Below, piece after piece: positions 5,696-8,363 of a stretch of DNA of 8,363 bases (the first letter of the stretch is position 1; each line of letters opens with the position of its first letter). A model generated the notes under the pieces. It was given only the letters and a program-made list of their open reading frames with translations, had not been told where the DNA came from and made no database searches. The position numbers and the translations under genes were made by a program. This stretch comes from Erysipelotrichaceae bacterium (GTDB taxonomy: Bacteria; Bacillota_I; Bacilli_A; RFN20; CAG-826), in contig JAAYDH010000143.1 of the NCBI GenBank assembly GCA_012729405.1, forward strand, positions 1-8,363. Direction: 5' to 3'.

Positions 5696-6796
5696 TTATT
5701 TTTCAACTTCTTCATAGAAGGTGTCGGGATTTTCAGGATCAAAGGGTTCATTTGCCCACATTATAGTCACACTATCGGTTGTTCCGATATTAGTAATTGA
5801 GTGAGTATATCCAGTAGGAATATCAACAACTTGAAACTTGTTACCCGAAACAATATATTCGATAACTTTGTCCGTTCCGATTTTTCGGAACTTAATAGAG
5901 CAGGTTCCACTTATAGTGAGAAATTTCTCGTTTTTGGTTTGGTGATAATGGTTACCCTTAACAATTCCTGGATGCGCAACATTAACTGACACCTGGCCAT
6001 GGTTAGGTGTCTTGATAAACTCAGTAAATGAACCACGAGAATCGATGTGCATGTTTAAATCATAAGAGAAACCATCTTCTAGAAGATAGCTCAAATAGGT
6101 TGCATATAATTTCTTTTCAAATTCATCTTTAGATGATGGGACAAAACATTTTTCACGGGATTCTTTGAAGGAATAAAGGAGATCCGCTAAGTGTCCAAGA
6201 GAACAATCGTAGGTTGGATTTATATATAAGATTTTGTCATTTTCTCGTTTGGTTCCGCCAATAACATCTAGGAATTCTCGACAGATATCGTCTACATAAT
6301 TATAGTGAACGACATAATCGCGATCTCTGATTTCAATTGGCAGGTTTCGAGCGATGTTATAGCAGAATGTCGCCAAAGCACTGTTATAGTTTGGGCGGCA
6401 CCATTTACCGAATACATTGGATAGGCGGTAGACAAATACATTGAGTTTTGAGGCAAAAAGGAAATCTTCCGCCATTCTTTTTGATTTTCCGTAATCGTTA
6501 TCAAGTTCGGCTTGAATTGAACTCGAAAAAATAATCGGTAGGTTCTTTCCACTTTTTTTAATCAAATCGATTAATTTCTTTGTAAAATTGGTGTTTCCAT
6601 CATAGAATTCTTCTTTTGTAAGCGGACGATTGACGCCGGCGAGATGAACAACGAAATCAGCTTGCTTAATGAAAGAGATTAAATCCTCTTCTGAGGAATC
6701 AATATCATATGGCAAAATGGTGTGCTTAGCATTTTGTAACCACAAAGTTAGATTGAATCCGATGAAGCCTTTGGCTCCAGTAACAAGTATATTCAT
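5696..6796 (-). CDS. capF: Bifunctional C3-epimerase/C4-reductase with SDR and cupin domains (CapF/FnlB/WbjC)
   Basis: This 366-residue protein is close to the usual CapF length of about 370 and has both domains. The N-terminal short-chain dehydrogenase domain shows the nucleotide-binding TGAKGFIG (6-13), HLAGVNRP (51-58), a Ser cluster at 91-93 and catalytic Tyr102/Lys106 in YGKSK. It supplies the NADPH-dependent C4 reduction. The C-terminal cupin domain (about 245-366) holds the metal motif GNHYHQTKNEKF with H283, H285 and E290, plus a fourth ligand candidate H332 in GYTHS. In the family this domain binds zinc and carries out C3 epimerisation. Together they convert the CapE keto-sugar to UDP-2-acetamido-2,6-dideoxy-L-talose. 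The gene starts 18 bases after the capE stop, in the same operon, with only a weak ribosome site. Not truncated; all key residues are present. Confidence 0.94.
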   Translation of the reverse strand: MNILVTGAKGFIGFNLTLWLQNAKHTILPYDIDSSEEDLISFIKQADFVVHLAGVNRPLTKEEFYDGNTNFTKKLIDLIKKSGKNLPIIFSSSIQAELDNDYGKSKRMAEDFLFASKLNVFVYRLSNVFGKWCRPNYNSALATFCYNIARNLPIEIRDRDYVVHYNYVDDICREFLDVIGGTKRENDKILYINPTYDCSLGHLADLLYSFKESREKCFVPSSKDEFEKKLYATYLSYLLEDGFSYDLNMHIDSRGSFTEFIKTPNHGQVSVNVAHPGIVKGNHYHQTKNEKFLTISGTCSIKFRKIGTDKVIEYIVSGNKFQVVDIPTGYTHSITNIGTTDSVTIMWANEPFDPENPDTFYEEVEK

Positions 6797-6814
6797 ACGT
6801 TTAGTTTATCACTA

Positions 6815-8008
6815 TTAATCGTGTTGTTTAACTGGACCGCCAAATAGTTGTAACTTTTTCAGTAATTTTTTCATGCCCTCATTATCAAGGCGATCGGTAT
6901 TATGCGAAGTGTATGACTCATTCATGTCGATATGTTTAATTCCTTCGCTAAAATATTTATCGTAGTTTAAATCTCTGTTGTCGGCATAAATGCGAAAGAA
7001 ATTGCCCAAGTCTTCGGCACGCAGCATCTCTTCTTGTGTGACTAAAGTTTCATATAGTTTTTCTCCATGTCTTGTTCCGATGTACTCGACGCCTGTTTTT
7101 GAATTTGTTAAATCAATAATGGCACGGGCGAGTGTCTCGATAGTAGCGGCAGGGGCTTTTTGAACAAAGAGATCGCCTTGTTTCCCAGTTTCAAAAGCGT
7201 ATAAGACGAGGTTGACCGCATCTTCGAGAGTCATCATAAAACGAGTCATCTCGGGATTGGTGATGGTAATTGGTTTGGCACTATTGATTTGTTGTAAAAA
7301 GAGGGGAATCACACTACCTCTACTAGCCATAACATTACCGTAACGGGTTAAACACAGGATTGTGTCACCTGCCAGCAATTGTCTGCTTCTAGCAATGACA
7401 TTCTTTTCCATCAGGGCTTTGCTAATGCCCATCGCATTAATTGGATAGGCTGCCTTATCGGTTGAAAGGAAAATGGCTTTTTTAACATGATTCTCAACAC
7501 AGGCGGTAATAACGTTATCGCTTCCAATGACGTTAGTTTTAACCGCTTCTATAGGGAAGAATTCGCAAGAAGGAACTTGCTTTAAGGCGGCAGCACTGAA
7601 AACGTAATCAACACCCTTAAAAGCGTCCTTGATTGAGTTATAGTCTCTCACATCACCAATATAAAATTTTAATTTGTCGTTATTGTAGGACTTTCTCATG
7701 TCATCTTGTTTTTTCTCATCGCGAGACAAAATGCGAATTTGCTTGATATCGGTGGTTAAAAAGCGATCCACAACTGCGTGTCCGAACGACCCGGTTCCAC
7801 CGGTGATAAGCAAAACCTTATCTTTTAAAATACCCGTATCATGCGAAGCGTGCTCTTGGAGCTTCTCAATCGCTCTCTCGAGTTTAAGTTGATCAACATT
7901 TGCTTCTTCGTTTTCATACATGACATAGGTGCGGAGTGGCATGCCAACTACTTCAGATGCCTCTTTTTGGGTTAATTTGCATTTTTTGCGTATTTCTCTT
8001 AATTTCAT
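6815..8008 (-). CDS. capE: UDP-GlcNAc C5-epimerase/4,6-dehydratase (CapE/FnlA/WbjB) with an N-terminal XRE helix-turn-helix domain
   Basis: First enzyme of UDP-L-FucNAc synthesis: it dehydrates UDP-GlcNAc at C4/C6 and inverts C5. The extended SDR domain begins near residue 62. It shows TGGTGSFG (69-76), GDVRD (118-122), KQVPSCEFFP (143-152), STDKA (182-186, with D184 and K185), and MGISK (193-197), where Met replaces the usual SDR Tyr as in CapE proteins. RYGNVMASRGS (222-232) and GTRHGEK (311-317) also match closely. The oddity is the extra N-terminus. Residues 1-55 form a Cro/C1-type HTH (KLREIRKKCKLTQKEA, then VVGMPLRTYVMYENEE), followed by a short linker ending DTGIL. Staphylococcal CapE is about 342 residues and lacks this module; here the length is 397. 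The ATG has an AAAGGA ribosome site, and no Met lies between residue 30 and the SDR core. The fusion is therefore visible; self-regulation is inference. Confidence 0.95.
   Translation of the reverse strand: MKLREIRKKCKLTQKEASEVVGMPLRTYVMYENEEANVDQLKLERAIEKLQEHASHDTGILKDKVLLITGGTGSFGHAVVDRFLTTDIKQIRILSRDEKKQDDMRKSYNNDKLKFYIGDVRDYNSIKDAFKGVDYVFSAAALKQVPSCEFFPIEAVKTNVIGSDNVITACVENHVKKAIFLSTDKAAYPINAMGISKALMEKNVIARSRQLLAGDTILCLTRYGNVMASRGSVIPLFLQQINSAKPITITNPEMTRFMMTLEDAVNLVLYAFETGKQGDLFVQKAPAATIETLARAIIDLTNSKTGVEYIGTRHGEKLYETLVTQEEMLRAEDLGNFFRIYADNRDLNYDKYFSEGIKHIDMNESYTSHNTDRLDNEGMKKLLKKLQLFGGPVKQHD
7844..8008 (-). other. XRE-type helix-turn-helix domain fused in frame to CapE
   Basis: This is the DNA segment for CapE residues 1-55. 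Helix pattern and key positions fit a Cro/C1-type domain: an amphipathic first helix KLREIRKKC (2-10), then LTQKEASEVV (12-21) with Q14 and A17, turn Gly22, recognition helix PLRTYVMYE (24-32), and a charged helix at about 37-53. The linker HDTGIL resembles, as I recall, linkers between similar HTH modules and nucleotidyltransferase domains in gut Bacillota. That resemblance is unverified. Confidence 0.85.
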
Positions 8009-8016
8009 AATCGCTA

Positions 8017-8022
8017 TCCTTT
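8017..8022 (-). promoter_or_regulatory. Ribosome binding site fixing the capE start
   Basis: AAAGGA on the minus strand lies eight bases before the ATG at 8008. It supports initiation at the HTH-containing start instead of a shorter CapE. No comparable site precedes the SDR core. Confidence 0.7.
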
Positions 8023-8029
8023 ACGTTAT

Positions 8030-8058
8030 ATAATAAAACAGCGCTCATGAAGAAACAA
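8030..8058 (-). promoter_or_regulatory. Candidate capEFG promoter
   Basis: On the minus strand TTGTTT (8053-8058) and TATTAT (8030-8035, 5/6) are 17 bases apart and immediately upstream of the capE ribosome site. An AGCGCT palindrome (8040-8045) lies in the spacer, sharing eight bases (ACAGCGCT on the plus strand) with the ldh promoter copy. It would be well placed as an operator. Confidence 0.5.
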
Positions 8059-8064
8059 CAAAAA

Positions 8065-8104
8065 TGCGCAATCTTTGCACTTTTACCTTTTGCATCAACA
8101 AAAG
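8065..8104. promoter_or_regulatory. Dyad and TGCAAA repeats upstream of the capE promoter, possible operator
   Basis: A perfect inverted repeat, CTTTTG-N6-CAAAAG (8087-8104), spans 18 bases, a size typical of XRE-family operators. On the minus strand TGCAAA occurs twice, 15 bases apart, between this dyad and the -35 box, followed by the palindrome TGCGCA (8065-8070). These could be binding sites for the HTH of CapE or another factor. The base composition makes short dyads easy to find, so confidence is low. Confidence 0.3.
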
Positions 8105-8363
8105 AAAAAGCCTTGACTTAATAATTCCTTCTTTGCTAGTTGTTCGAAAATTACACGATAAAACATCCTTGGAAGAAATCGGTTAATGCATCAATCGATA
8201 CCTTGTTTCCTTTCGGTAACTTTATTGCTATGCGAATGTATTGGCGAATAAAACCTTTCTTGATATACAAATCTTTGATTAACAAGTCGTAGTTGTCAAG
8301 CAATCACATCTTGATTTCAGAAACTTGATAACCATATAGTAACTCAATTAAGAAGTAGTCTGA
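8083..8363 (-). pseudogene. Broken gene remnant, family unrecognised (window edge)
   Basis: From the right edge the minus strand reads about 70 codons that look coding (starting SDYFLIELLYGYQVSEIKM, later IKDLYIKKGFIRQYIRIAIKL), with one in-frame TGA at 8304-8306 and a TAA at 8151-8153. Just before the TAA, a neighbouring frame takes over and continues in similar style (FYRVIFEQLAKKELLSQG, then FFFC) to a TGA at about 8083-8085. One nonsense change plus one frameshift would join these into a single protein end of about 90 residues. It is rich in Leu, Ile, Lys and Tyr, probably helical and soluble. Intact neighbours use TGG for Trp, so TGA readthrough is unlikely. I do not recognise the family. 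Alternatives are sequencing errors or chance AT-rich open frames. Confidence 0.4.

Noticed and set aside
6292..6552. Minus-strand 86-codon frame within capF
   Set aside because: Alternate-frame shadow of capF, whose own frame contains the conserved SDR residues.
8304..8306. In-frame TGA suggesting TGA=Trp (mycoplasma code)
   Set aside because: Conserved genes in the window read through intact with TGG at Trp positions and show no internal TGA, so the standard code fits; the TGA more likely marks a broken gene.
1..8363. CRISPR array, tRNA/rRNA genes, insertion sequence or phage attachment site
   Set aside because: Reading both strands I saw no regularly spaced repeats, no tRNA-like cloverleaf with TTCGA arm, no transposase motifs and no terminal inverted repeats with target duplication.

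Overview
The window looks like chromosomal DNA from a low-GC Gram-positive-type bacterium (Bacillota; perhaps a host-associated Bacilli or Mollicutes-related lineage, but nothing here fixes it below phylum). The evidence is AT-rich DNA, a lipobox lipoprotein, a canonical AGGAGG ribosome site before a Bacillota-like L-lactate dehydrogenase, and a staphylococcal-type capsule precursor operon. Conserved genes read intact under the standard code, with TGG for Trp, so a mycoplasma-type TGA=Trp code is unlikely.

Layout. (1) 1-2147, minus strand: three tightly coupled genes, in transcription order a calcineurin-like phosphoesterase lipoprotein, an eight-span membrane protein of unknown function, and the N-terminus of a small VanZ-like membrane protein cut by the window edge. 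(2) 2148-3214, minus: a monocistronic L-lactate dehydrogenase gene with its own promoter, strong ribosome site and terminator. (3) 3215-3337: a divergent control region with two AGCGCT palindromes. (4) 3338-3736, plus: a pyrimidine-dimer glycosylase-like (TIGR02328/Pyr_excise-type) protein. (5) 3852-4460, plus: a short monotopic polyprenyl-phosphate phosphoglycosyl transferase with a good terminator. (6) 4550-8008, minus: a three-gene operon, capE-capF-capG (= fnlA/B/C, wbjB/C/D), encoding the full route from UDP-GlcNAc to UDP-N-acetyl-L-fucosamine. (7) 8009-8363: the capE promoter region, then about 280 bases that read on the minus strand as a broken, unrecognised gene.

How the genes fit together: CapE, CapF and CapG supply an activated deoxyamino sugar for a surface polysaccharide. 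The convergent phosphoglycosyl transferase probably starts the lipid-linked repeat unit of that or a related glycan. No other glycosyltransferase, flippase or polymerase is in the window, so the locus must extend beyond it or be dispersed.

The most unusual feature is that CapE carries an N-terminal Cro/C1-type (XRE) helix-turn-helix module of about 55 residues in the same reading frame. A promoter and ribosome site are placed for exactly that start. A DNA-binding domain on the first enzyme of a nucleotide-sugar pathway suggests an enzyme that could sense pathway state and regulate its own operon. That is inference, but testable.
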